A stretch of DNA of 64,000 bases from JANNSX01 sp041397825 (GTDB lineage Bacteria; Pseudomonadota; Alphaproteobacteria; Rhizobiales; Hyphomicrobiaceae). Below the pieces are notes generated by a model. It saw only the letters and a list, made by a program, of their open reading frames with translations, was not told the origin of the DNA and ran no database searches. The position numbers were made by a program, and so were the translations under genes. Positions 16,850-25,536 of the stretch are shown piece after piece (the stretch's first letter is position 1; every line of letters begins with the position of its first letter). The stretch covers positions 1 to 64,000 of the forward strand of contig JAWKVX010000005.1 of assembly GCA_041397825.1 (NCBI GenBank), in the 5' to 3' direction.

Positions 16850-18302
16850 GGCCTCACATACTCCAAAGGATGCCGGCCGGTCGATGCTCCCCACCGGCAG
16901 TGGCGCCTCCAACAGCATGTGGGGCGGCCGGTTTGCTGCCGGCCCCGCCGCCATCATGGCCGAGATCAATGCCTCCGTCGGCTTCGACAAGCGACTCGCT
17001 CCGCAGGACATCCGCGGCTCGAAGGCGCATGCCCGGATGCTCGCCCGGCAAGGCATCATCTCGGAGGACGATGCCCAGAAGATCGGCGCGGGTCTAGACA
17101 CGATCCTGTCAGAGATCGCCTCGGGCGCCTTTCAGTGGTCGGCGGCGCTGGAGGACGTCCACATGAACGTCGAGGCGAGGCTCAAGACATTGATCGGCGA
17201 ACCGGCCGGACGGCTGCACACCGCCCGGTCGCGGAACGATCAGGTGGCGACCGACTTCCGGCTCTATATTCGCGATGAGATCGACGCGATCGATACGGGG
17301 CTCGCCCATTTGCAACAGGCGATGGCCACGAAAGCCCTCAGCCATGCCGCGACATTGATGCCGGGCTACACGCATCTGCAGACCGCGCAGCCCGTCACCT
17401 TCGGCCATCATCTCCTCGCCTATGTCGAGATGCTTGGCCGTGATCGCGGCCGCTTCGCCGATGCGCGCCGGCGTCTTAACGAATGTCCGCTTGGCGCCGG
17501 TGCGCTCGCCGGGACGTCCTATGGGATCGATCGCCAGATGACGGCGGCGGAGCTGGGCTTCGACCGTCCGACGGCGAACTCGCTCGATGCCGTCGCCGAC
17601 CGCGACTTCGCGCTCGAGACGCTCGCTGCCGCCGCCATCGCGGCCATGCATCTGTCGCGCCTCGCCGAGGAGATTGTGCTCTGGGTGTCGGCCGAGTTCC
17701 GGTTCGCCAGACTCTCCGACCGCTTCACGACCGGCTCCTCCATCATGCCGCAGAAGCGCAATCCGGATGCCGCCGAGCTGGCGCGCGCCAAGGTCGGCCG
17801 CATTGCCGGGGCCTTCCAGAGCCTGATGCTGGTGATGAAGGGGCTGCCGCTCACCTACTCGAAGGACATGCAGGAGGACAAGGAGGTGACCTTCGATGCC
17901 CTCGACGCCTTCGTGCTGGTTGTGGCGGCGATGGCGGGCATGATCGAGGACCTGGAGCCGGACGCGGCGGTGATGGGCGCCGCCGCCGGGCGCGGCTATT
18001 CGACGGCCACCGACCTGGCGGACTGGCTCGTGCAGGCGCTCGGCATGCCGTTCCGCGAGGCTCACCATGTCACCGGCCGGGTGGTGGCCCGGGCGGAGGC
18101 ATTGGGGGTGGGGCTCGACGATCTCCCCCTGGTGGAGCTTCAGGCCATCGAGCCCAGGATCACCGATGCCGCCCGGAAGCGCCTGACCGTGGAGGCTTCG
18201 GTCGCCAGTCGCACCGTTTATGGGGGAACCGCGCCACAGAACGTCGAAAAAGCGGCCCGCCTCTGGCTCGAGCGGTTGGCAGGCGGGCCGTCGGCTGGCT
18301 AA
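16848..18302 (+). CDS. argH: Argininosuccinate lyase
   Basis: The family begins near MWGGRF, here at 16917; upstream in-frame ATGs at 16848 and 16884 give 484 or 472 residues and cannot be separated by ribosome-binding site. Signature elements are EDVHMNVEARL, HTARSRNDQVATD, MPGYTHLQTAQPVTFGHH, the family signature TGSSIMPQKRNPDAAE, and the catalytic TPGYTH-like histidine segment. It splits argininosuccinate to arginine and fumarate in the last step of arginine synthesis. The small lipoprotein gene and lysA follow on the same strand, the conserved argH-lysA order of many alphaproteobacteria. Confidence 0.95.
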   Translation: MASHTPKDAGRSMLPTGSGASNSMWGGRFAAGPAAIMAEINASVGFDKRLAPQDIRGSKAHARMLARQGIISEDDAQKIGAGLDTILSEIASGAFQWSAALEDVHMNVEARLKTLIGEPAGRLHTARSRNDQVATDFRLYIRDEIDAIDTGLAHLQQAMATKALSHAATLMPGYTHLQTAQPVTFGHHLLAYVEMLGRDRGRFADARRRLNECPLGAGALAGTSYGIDRQMTAAELGFDRPTANSLDAVADRDFALETLAAAAIAAMHLSRLAEEIVLWVSAEFRFARLSDRFTTGSSIMPQKRNPDAAELARAKVGRIAGAFQSLMLVMKGLPLTYSKDMQEDKEVTFDALDAFVLVVAAMAGMIEDLEPDAAVMGAAAGRGYSTATDLADWLVQALGMPFREAHHVTGRVVARAEALGVGLDDLPLVELQAIEPRITDAARKRLTVEASVASRTVYGGTAPQNVEKAARLWLERLAGGPSAG

Positions 18303-18381
18303 AGAGGCGAGCGGCCTTTCTGGCGCCGTCATTGTCTCGCCAGATGCGCGGGCTGCGCATCGAACCCGGAGCACGTCCCTC

Positions 18382-18564
18382 ATGGCTATGGCTCGGCCCA
18401 TCGGTATCCTGATGCTCCTCGTGGCCGTTGCCATCGCGCTCTCGGCCTGTGGCGTGCGCGGGCCCCTCGAGCCGCCGCCGGGCGCATCCGACGAGTCCTC
18501 CGGCGCCGTCGAGCCAGGCCAGGGGACGTCGCACAAGGACTTTGTCCTGGACGGGATTCTGTAG
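18382..18564 (+). CDS. lptM: Small LptM/YifL-type lipoprotein
   Basis: A 60-residue lipoprotein. Hydrophobic residues 7-17 lead to the lipobox LSAC, then GVRGPLEPPPG, matching the LptM/YifL consensus CGxxGPLxxP. In E. coli LptM binds the LptD-LptE complex and helps its oxidative maturation at the outer membrane; that role here is inferred. The position between argH and lysA is the usual one for this gene. The start at 18382 (MAMARPIG) lies in a longer meaningless frame; 18388 is an alternative. Confidence 0.85.
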   Translation: MAMARPIGILMLLVAVAIALSACGVRGPLEPPPGASDESSGAVEPGQGTSHKDFVLDGIL

Positions 18565-18739
18565 CCGGTCGGAGCCTCGTGCGGGCCGACCGCCGATCGT
18601 CCGTGCAAATTGACCCACAGCCCTTCGGCACCTGCCCCCGAGCAACCACCGATTAGCCGCTTTGCTCCGCTGCCATTGCCAGGGGCCGCCAAGCCTGTCA
18701 CATGACGGGCGGATTTGATCTCGCCGCAGGCCGCGCTCC

Positions 18740-20098
18740 ATGCACCACTTCACCTACAAGAAGGGCCTCCTCTACGCCGAGGACGTCGACCTCACAGAGC
18801 TTGCAGCCGAGATCGGCACGCCCTTCTATTGCTATTCGGCGTCGACCATCGTCCGCCACTATCAGGTGCTGGCGGAGTCTTTCCGAGGTCTCGATCATGC
18901 CATCTGCTATGCGATCAAGGCCAACTCCAATCAGGCGGTCATCAGGACACTGGCCGACCTCGGCGCCGGCATGGACGTGGTGTCGGAAGGCGAGATCAGG
19001 CGGGCGCTCGCGGCCGGCGTCGCGCCTGAGAAGATCGTCTTCGCCGGCGTTGGCAAGACGCGCGAGGAGATGGCGTTTGCGTTGCGGGCCGGCGTTCGCC
19101 TCTTCAATGTCGAATCCGAGCCGGAGCTCGAGCTGCTGAGCGAGGTCGCCTCGGCGTTGCGGGCAACCGCCGAGATCGCGCTTCGAGTCAACCCGGACGT
19201 CGATCCGAGGACGCACCGGAAGATCGCCACCGGCAAGGCCGAGACGAAGTTTGGCGTGCCGTTCGCCGATGCCGGGCGCCTCTACGCCAAGGCTGCACGG
19301 CTATCGGGGCTTCGCGTCGCCGGCGTCCATATGCATATCGGTAGCCAGATCACCGAGCTCGAGCCGTTCCGCCGGGCCTTTGCCCTGATGCGGGAGCTGG
19401 TGGGCACGCTCCGGGCGGCCGGCCACACCATCGACCACGTCGACCTCGGCGGTGGTCTCGGGGTGCCTTACCGGGGTGGCAACGACGTGCCGCCGCATCC
19501 CGACGAATATGCGCGCACGGCGCGAGCGGCGGTCGGCGATCTCGGGGTGAAGCTCTACTTCGAGCCGGGCCGCATGATCGTCGGCAATGCCGGCATTCTG
19601 GTCGGCCGTGTGATCTACGTGAAGACGGGCAGCGAGCGCACCTTCGCCATCGTCGACGCGGCCATGAACGATCTGATCCGGCCGACTCTCTACGATGCGC
19701 ACCACGACATCTGGCCGGTGCGGAAGCCCAGACGGGCCGGCGCCGAGATCCTGACCGATGTCGTCGGCCCAGTCTGCGAGACCGGGGACTACCTGGCCTT
19801 GCAGCGGCCGATGCCTCGGCTCGCCGCGGGCGATCTGATCGCCCTTATGACGGCGGGGGCCTATGGTGCGGTCCAGGCCGGCACCTACAACACGCGCCGC
19901 TTGGTCCCGGAGGTGCTGGTGTCCGGCGCTCGTTTCTCGGTCGTTCGGCCGCGCCAGACCTATGAGGCCCTGATCGGCCTCGACCGGCTGGCGGATTGGC
20001 AGCAGCAGCCGACGGTGGCCAAGTCATCTCGAGCTGGCTCGGGACCGGGCCGCGCCTCGCGGCGACCGGCTCCGAGACGGGATCGAGGACGGGACTGA
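18740..20098 (+). CDS. lysA: Diaminopimelate decarboxylase
   Basis: A 452-residue fold-III PLP enzyme. AIKANSN carries the PLP lysine, GAGMDVVSEGEIRRAL follows, and the second domain has GVHMHIGSQI, DLGGGLGVPY, EPGRMIVGNAGI, and GPVCETGDYLA (active-site cysteine). It decarboxylates meso-diaminopimelate to lysine. The opening MHHFTYKKGLLYAEDV is standard, supporting the start at 18740. The last 30 residues or so (after LADWQQQ) are a Pro/Arg/Ser-rich extension beyond the usual end, perhaps a shifted stop. It is third in argH-lptM-lysA and 117 bp before the DUF4175 gene. Confidence 0.95.
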   Translation: MHHFTYKKGLLYAEDVDLTELAAEIGTPFYCYSASTIVRHYQVLAESFRGLDHAICYAIKANSNQAVIRTLADLGAGMDVVSEGEIRRALAAGVAPEKIVFAGVGKTREEMAFALRAGVRLFNVESEPELELLSEVASALRATAEIALRVNPDVDPRTHRKIATGKAETKFGVPFADAGRLYAKAARLSGLRVAGVHMHIGSQITELEPFRRAFALMRELVGTLRAAGHTIDHVDLGGGLGVPYRGGNDVPPHPDEYARTARAAVGDLGVKLYFEPGRMIVGNAGILVGRVIYVKTGSERTFAIVDAAMNDLIRPTLYDAHHDIWPVRKPRRAGAEILTDVVGPVCETGDYLALQRPMPRLAAGDLIALMTAGAYGAVQAGTYNTRRLVPEVLVSGARFSVVRPRQTYEALIGLDRLADWQQQPTVAKSSRAGSGPGRASRRPAPRRDRGRD

Positions 20099-20214
20099 CC
20101 GGCGACAGGCGGGCAGCCATGCCCTGCCAGCGCCCAGATTGTCGATCAGGCTGGTCGATCACAACTTCACGAGCGGCCGATGCTCTCGTGGCCCTGCCGT
20201 GATAAGGTAGCTGA

Positions 20215-22785
20215 ATGAAAGCTAGACCAGATCCCTGGGCCCGGCGGCAACCGGCCTCCGCGGTCGATCCCGTAGGCGCACGCCTCGCGCAGCGGCGGTT
20301 TGAGCAGCGTGTCGGCTACAGCCGGCTCGCCCTGGTGCTCGAGCGCGTCTGGCCACGGCTCTGGTTGCTGCTGGGGCTGGCTGGGCTCTTCCTGCTGATG
20401 ACCGTCCTAGGCGTTTGGCAGCTCTTGCCGGCGCTTTGGCAGAACATCGTGCAAGCCGGCTTCGGGCTGGCCGCCCTCGCGTCACTGGTCGTGGTGGCGC
20501 GTGTGCGCTGGCCGAGTCGTGACGAAGCGATTCATCGCCTTGAGGTCACCTCAGGCATCCCGCATAGGCCGGCCTCCGCCTACGAGGACACGCTGACCGG
20601 AGGAGAGGCCGGTAGTCTCGCCCACAAGCTGTTCGACGCGCATCGGCGACGGATGGGGCGGCTGCTCGAGAGTCTACGAGTCAAATGGCCGTCGCCTCGG
20701 GTCGAGCGGCACGATCCTTGGGCCCTTCGCGCGCTCCTCGTGTTGTTGATCGGGGCCGGAGCCGTGATGGCGGGTGACAGCCTCGCCGATCGTTTCAGGC
20801 AGGCCCTGAGACTAGGCCCGGGAACCACCGGTCAGCCGGTCCGTATCGACGCCTGGTTGTCACCGCCGGCCTATTCGGGACGCCAGCCGATCCTGCTTGC
20901 GGACGGCTCGAAGCCGGTGACCGAGGATCAACATGCGGCCCGTGCGTTCGAGGTGCCGGAAGGCAGTGTGCTGGTCATTCGCGCGGCCGGACAAGGTCAT
21001 GACCGCATCCATGTCGCGGTCGGCGACACGCCCGACACGAGCATCGACCTCGCCGCAGCGAGCGCAACCTCGGCCTCGGCCAGCATCGCCGAGTTCCGCG
21101 ATGTGCTGACGTCGACCCGCACCCTCAGAGTGAAGGACGGGCGCAACGACCTCTTCACCTGGCAGATCACCGTTCTGGACGATAGGCCGCCCGAGATTGC
21201 CCTGACGAAACCGGTCGGAACCTCGTTTCGTGGCGCCATGCAACTGGCCTACAAGGTGACGGATGACTATGGCGTGCTATCCGCCGACGCGACGGTGGCG
21301 CTTTCGGACAAGGTCAAGAGCATGCCGCTGAAGCTGTCCGACGGCACGATCATCGGTGCCTTCGGTGATGCCCCCGTCGTCTCCCTGAAGCTGCCACGCT
21401 CCGCCAAGGGCAGCCGGACCTCGGTCGAGGGCAAGACCCAGGCGGAGCTGCAGTCGCATCCCTGGGCCGGTCTCAAAGTCGAGTTGACGCTGTCGGCGAA
21501 GGATCAGGCTGGTCAGGTCGGGTCGACCATCCCACAGATCATCACGATGCCCGCGCGCAAGTTCCGCGATCCCCTGGCTGCCGCCGTCGTCGAGCAGCGC
21601 CGCAAGCTGGCCCTCTCGCCGGGCAGCTACCAGGACGTTGCCCGGGCGCTCGATGCGCTGACGATCGCGCCCGAGCAATTTATACCCGATCTTACCGTCT
21701 ATCTCGGTCTGCGCACCGCCTATCGCCGATTGGGCAACCCGCCCTCCGTGGACAGTTTCCAGAGTGTCATCGATCAGCTCTGGGAGATCGCACTACGGAT
21801 CGAGGACGGCGACATGTCGGATGCAGAGCGGGCGCTGAAGGATGCCCAGGACCGGCTGTCGAAGGCGCTCGAGGAAGGCGCCTCGGAGGAGGAGATCGCA
21901 CGCCTCATGCAGGAGCTGCGCGAAGCCCTGAACAAGTATCTGCAAGAGCTCGTGCAGCAGGCCGGACGACAGCCTCCCGATGCCGGCCAGCAGGCACCCC
22001 AGCAGTTCATGTCGCAGCAGGATCTCGAGGAGATGCTGAAGAAGATCGAGGAGATGGCGAAGTCGGGCGCCAAGGATGCGGCCCAGCAGATGCTTTCCGA
22101 GCTCCGTGACATGCTCGATCGGCTGCAGGCCGGCAAGATGGCCCAGGGGCAGGGCTCGGGCCAGCAGATGATGCAGATGATGGAGCAGTTCGGCGGCCTC
22201 ATCACCAAGCAGCGCCGCCTGATGGACGACACCTTCGGCGCACAGCGCGGTAACCAATCAGGCAGCCAATCCGGAGAAGGCCAGGAGGGCAACCAGCAGG
22301 GCCAACTTGGCCAGGGCGGTCAGGGGCTCGAGGACAGGCAGTCGCAATTGCGTCAGGAGCTTGGGCGGCTCATGGACCAGCTTCGCGGCATGGGCGATGC
22401 TGGCAATCGCGCGCTCGGCGATGCCCGCAACTCGATGGAGGGCGCCGAGGAGGCGCTCCGCAACGGCGATCTCGACGATGCGACCCGCCGGCAGGCCGAG
22501 GCGCTCGATAATCTGCGGCGGGGAGCCCAAGCCATGACTGAGCAGATGCTGTCCGGACGCAATGGCCAGTCGTTCTCGAGCCGGACGGGCGGCGACGAGG
22601 AACGGGATCCCCTGAACAGGCCTCTAAGCGACGAGGTCGGCGACGGCCGCAGCGTCAAGGTGCCCCGCGACATCGACATGCAGCGCGCGCGCGAGCTCTT
22701 GCAAGAGCTTCGCCGGCGGCTCGGCGAGGCCAGCCGGCCCGAGAAGGAGCTCGACTACATCGAGCGGCTTCTCAAACAGAACTAG
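20215..22785 (+). CDS. TIGR02302/DUF4175-family membrane protein
   Basis: An 856-residue protein. Two close membrane segments at about 45-65 and 70-90 (WLLLGLAGLFLLMTVLGVW; FGLAALASLVVVARV), then RLEVTSGIPHRPASAYEDTL, a third at about 175-188 (LRALLVLLIGAGAVMAG), a long probably periplasmic beta-rich domain with WLSPPAYSGRQPILL, and a C-terminal region rich in Gln, Met and Asp with coiled-coil character (EDGDMSDAERALKDAQDRL, repeated GQ tracts). This architecture and its location after lysA are typical of the TIGR02302 family in alphaproteobacteria; its role is unknown. Start: ATG at 20215, with AAGGTAGCTGA upstream. Confidence 0.85.
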   Translation: MKARPDPWARRQPASAVDPVGARLAQRRFEQRVGYSRLALVLERVWPRLWLLLGLAGLFLLMTVLGVWQLLPALWQNIVQAGFGLAALASLVVVARVRWPSRDEAIHRLEVTSGIPHRPASAYEDTLTGGEAGSLAHKLFDAHRRRMGRLLESLRVKWPSPRVERHDPWALRALLVLLIGAGAVMAGDSLADRFRQALRLGPGTTGQPVRIDAWLSPPAYSGRQPILLADGSKPVTEDQHAARAFEVPEGSVLVIRAAGQGHDRIHVAVGDTPDTSIDLAAASATSASASIAEFRDVLTSTRTLRVKDGRNDLFTWQITVLDDRPPEIALTKPVGTSFRGAMQLAYKVTDDYGVLSADATVALSDKVKSMPLKLSDGTIIGAFGDAPVVSLKLPRSAKGSRTSVEGKTQAELQSHPWAGLKVELTLSAKDQAGQVGSTIPQIITMPARKFRDPLAAAVVEQRRKLALSPGSYQDVARALDALTIAPEQFIPDLTVYLGLRTAYRRLGNPPSVDSFQSVIDQLWEIALRIEDGDMSDAERALKDAQDRLSKALEEGASEEEIARLMQELREALNKYLQELVQQAGRQPPDAGQQAPQQFMSQQDLEEMLKKIEEMAKSGAKDAAQQMLSELRDMLDRLQAGKMAQGQGSGQQMMQMMEQFGGLITKQRRLMDDTFGAQRGNQSGSQSGEGQEGNQQGQLGQGGQGLEDRQSQLRQELGRLMDQLRGMGDAGNRALGDARNSMEGAEEALRNGDLDDATRRQAEALDNLRRGAQAMTEQMLSGRNGQSFSSRTGGDEERDPLNRPLSDEVGDGRSVKVPRDIDMQRARELLQELRRRLGEASRPEKELDYIERLLKQN

Positions 22786-22809
22786 ATCCGGTGACTGACA
22801 CGACCGGCT

Positions 22810-24387
22810 CTACTTGATGTCGCGACTCCAGTTGCGCCGGGTCTTGCGTTTCGGCGGCTCATCGCGGAGCGGTACTCGGGCACGCCGATCGGTGTCGTAG
22901 AGCTCGCCACCATAGTTGCGGTTGTAGATCTTGGAGGCGTCGATCTTCGGCTCGTAATCCCAAGGGTGGATGCGGCCGGTCACGAGAGCGTCTTGCACGA
23001 GCAGGCGGGCCTTCTGTGTGCGAATGACGTCGGCGCGAATGGCATGGCTATCCCAGCGATCCGCAGCCTCTTTGGCGAAAGCCTCGGTGCGCTTGTCCGA
23101 CGGTGCGAGGTTCTCGAGCTCATTCGGGTCACGTGCGGTGTCGTAGAGTTGCGGCGGGTCACCCTCAGCGGTGACGAATTTGAGATTTCCGCGCTTGATC
23201 ATGAAAACGGGCTCGAACGTTCCCTCGGCCATGTACTCGCCGTAGACCGTGTCTGACCAGCCCTTGGCATCGCCGCGGGCCAGGGCCATGAGGCTCTGAC
23301 CGGCAACCGGCGCCGCAGGCTTGAACGGCCTGCCGTCGGTCGCGATGTCGACGAGGGTCGGCAGGATATCGACGAGCGAGGCATTCCCGGTGACCCGATT
23401 TGGTTTCAGATGTCCGGGCCAGCTCATGATGAGCGGCACGCGGATCGACCGTTCAAAGTAGACCATCTTGAACCACAAGCCTCGCTCGCCCAGCATGTCG
23501 CCGTGATCGGCGGTCACCATCACGACCGTGTTGTCGAGGAGCCCGGTTTTCTGCAGCGGGGCCATGACCTGGCCGATCAACTCGTCGGCGTAGGTGATCA
23601 TCGCGTAGTAGGCGTGGCGGGCCGCGCGGATGTGCGCGTCGGTTACCTCGTACTCGTCGCGATCGTAGAGCTGCCACATGCGCTGCGAGAAGGGGTCGCG
23701 CTGCTTCAAGGGAATGCTCGGCACGTTCGGCATGTCGATGTCGTCGGTGCGGTAGCGGTCCCAGTGATGCTTTGGCGCCATATAGGGGTCATGCGGATGC
23801 ATCAGCGAGAGGCACATCATGAAGGGGCGTTCGTCGGTGCTCCTGGCATGATCCCAGAGCCAGCGCGAGGCGTGCCAGGCGACCTCCTCGTCGTAGTCGA
23901 TCTCCAGCGTGCGGTCGTAGGCTCCTGCCTCCGTCACCGACAGCATGTTGTGGAACCACCAATGGATGCGGTCGGGGTCCTCCCAAGTCGGCGTCCAGCC
24001 GAAGTCGCCGGGATACATGTCGGTCGTGACGCGATCCTCGAAGCCGTGCAGCTGGTCGGCGCCGACGAAGTGCATCTTGCCGGAGAGGCAGGTGCGGTAG
24101 CCGGCGAGCCTCAGATAGTGGGCAAACGTCGGAATGCCGGCCGGAAACTCGGAGGCGTTATCGTATGCGCCGATCCGGTGATTGGGCTGTCCCGTCATGA
24201 AGGAGAAGCGTGACGGGCCGCAGAGTGCCGAATTGCAATAGAAGTTGTCGAAGACGACTCCCTTGTCGGCAATGGCCGAGATGTTCGGTGTCTGGACGAG
24301 CTTGTGGCCGTAGTCAGCGAGCGACTGTGGTGCCAGCTGATCCAGCATGACCAGAAGGATGTTTGGCTTCTTTGTCGGTGCGGCCAT
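22810..24387 (-). CDS. Sulfatase, choline-sulfatase type
   Basis: A 525-residue type I sulfatase. CGPSR at 56-60 is the formylglycine motif CxPSR, with Cys56 converted to formylglycine. N-terminal NILLVMLDQL carries metal-binding Asp, GYRTCLSGKMHFVGADQLHGFE is close to choline-sulfatase sequences, and MVTADHGDMLGERGLW supplies further metal ligands. Choline-O-sulfate hydrolysis feeds glycine betaine or choline use. It lacks a signal peptide, so it is cytoplasmic as BetC is. It follows the ureohydrolase-like gene after 39 bp in the same direction, forming an operon; no choline dehydrogenase genes are in the window. The assignment to choline sulfate over other sulfate esters is tentative. Confidence 0.82.
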   Translation of the reverse strand: MAAPTKKPNILLVMLDQLAPQSLADYGHKLVQTPNISAIADKGVVFDNFYCNSALCGPSRFSFMTGQPNHRIGAYDNASEFPAGIPTFAHYLRLAGYRTCLSGKMHFVGADQLHGFEDRVTTDMYPGDFGWTPTWEDPDRIHWWFHNMLSVTEAGAYDRTLEIDYDEEVAWHASRWLWDHARSTDERPFMMCLSLMHPHDPYMAPKHHWDRYRTDDIDMPNVPSIPLKQRDPFSQRMWQLYDRDEYEVTDAHIRAARHAYYAMITYADELIGQVMAPLQKTGLLDNTVVMVTADHGDMLGERGLWFKMVYFERSIRVPLIMSWPGHLKPNRVTGNASLVDILPTLVDIATDGRPFKPAAPVAGQSLMALARGDAKGWSDTVYGEYMAEGTFEPVFMIKRGNLKFVTAEGDPPQLYDTARDPNELENLAPSDKRTEAFAKEAADRWDSHAIRADVIRTQKARLLVQDALVTGRIHPWDYEPKIDASKIYNRNYGGELYDTDRRARVPLRDEPPKRKTRRNWSRDIK

Positions 24388-24426
24388 GAGTGAGTGGTCC
24401 TGCTCGGAGGGATTGGATGTACCGGC

Positions 24427-25380
24427 TCACGCACCGGCAGGCACGAGCTTCAACTGCCGGCAGAGGAGAACGAGGCATTCGTAGATGACGTCGACGCAAA
24501 GGCTCGCCGCCATGCCGCCGGTGTCTTGCGGGGGGCTGACCGTGTTGACGTCGACGGCAATGATGTCGAGATCGGTGAGGCACCGGAGAAGATCGAGTCC
24601 TTCGCGGGCCGTCAATCCGCCCCAGGTCGGTGTCGCAACCCCCGGCGCGACGGACGGATCGAAGACGTCCATGTCGAAGCAGAGATAGACCGGCCGCCCT
24701 CGGGCGGCCTGACGGAACTCCTCGATGCGCTGCGCAAAGCCGCTGCGCATCAGGTCGTCCATCGAAACGACGGTATAGCCGAGTTGTTGGGCTTTCGGGA
24801 TGACACCGTGAAAATAGGTCGTGCCGCGGATGCCGACATGCCAGGACCGCGCCGCATCGACCAAGCCTTCCTCGGCGATATGCGTGAACTGGGTCGAGGC
24901 GTTGAACCGGTCGGCCGGATCGACATCATAGGCGTCGGTGTGGGCGTCGATGTGCAGGGCGACCATGCCCGGGTGACGTTTGGCCATGGCTCGGGCCACG
25001 GGGACGCTGATGGAGCCGTCGCCGCCGATCGTGACGGGAATCGCCCCGGTCTCGGTGATGCGCGTCACGGCGGCCTCGATGCGGAGAAAGGCATCGTCGA
25101 TGCGTCCGGGTGTCAGCCGGACATTGCCGCAGTCGACGGCGCCGAGCGCCGAGAGGGCATCGAAATCGGCATGTGTCGGATTGAACCGGCGCTTCAGCTG
25201 CGAGGCCTGCCGCACGGCATCGGGTCCACCCCGGGCACCGACCCGGAGCGGATGCACGCCGCAGTCGAAGGGCAGTCCCAGGATTGCGGCCCGGGCGCCC
25301 GCACCCGGCCGTCCGGCGGGCGCTCCCATGAAGGTCAACGGTGGCGTGAACAGTTCGGCATCGGTGAATTTCGGCATCAT
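24427..25380 (-). CDS. Ureohydrolase-family protein (agmatinase/guanidino-hydrolase-like) with an altered metal site
   Basis: From ATG 25380 (AAGGTCGTGAG upstream) the product has 317 residues with the arginase/agmatinase fold. DAHTDAYD supplies the DxHxD metal ligands and CFDMDVFDPSVAPG the DxD pair, and GVATPTWGG matches the agmatinase GTGTPxxGG. The first ligand motif is GGDGS, where nearly all active members have GGDHS, so one Mn-binding histidine is missing. The catalytic-loop motif DVNTVSPPQDTGG also differs from the usual DVVEVSPPYD. Family members hydrolyse guanidino compounds to urea. It is first in an operon with a choline-sulfatase-like gene. Confidence 0.85.
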   Translation of the reverse strand: MMPKFTDAELFTPPLTFMGAPAGRPGAGARAAILGLPFDCGVHPLRVGARGGPDAVRQASQLKRRFNPTHADFDALSALGAVDCGNVRLTPGRIDDAFLRIEAAVTRITETGAIPVTIGGDGSISVPVARAMAKRHPGMVALHIDAHTDAYDVDPADRFNASTQFTHIAEEGLVDAARSWHVGIRGTTYFHGVIPKAQQLGYTVVSMDDLMRSGFAQRIEEFRQAARGRPVYLCFDMDVFDPSVAPGVATPTWGGLTAREGLDLLRCLTDLDIIAVDVNTVSPPQDTGGMAASLCVDVIYECLVLLCRQLKLVPAGA

Positions 25381-25536
25381 CTCACGACCTTGGCAGGGTA
25401 GACAGGCGTTCCTAGCACGCTTCACCGGCCCTCGCACCGCCTGTCACCGTCGCCGGAGGTGCCGCTCCGAGAATCCGCCTTCCCTCGGCCTGCAATCCGG
25501 TGTTGCATGCGGTCTCGAACGAACCGGAGGGGGACG

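Noticed and set aside
17109..18701. A 530-residue minus-strand frame opposite argH
   Set aside because: argH motifs are unambiguous on the plus strand.
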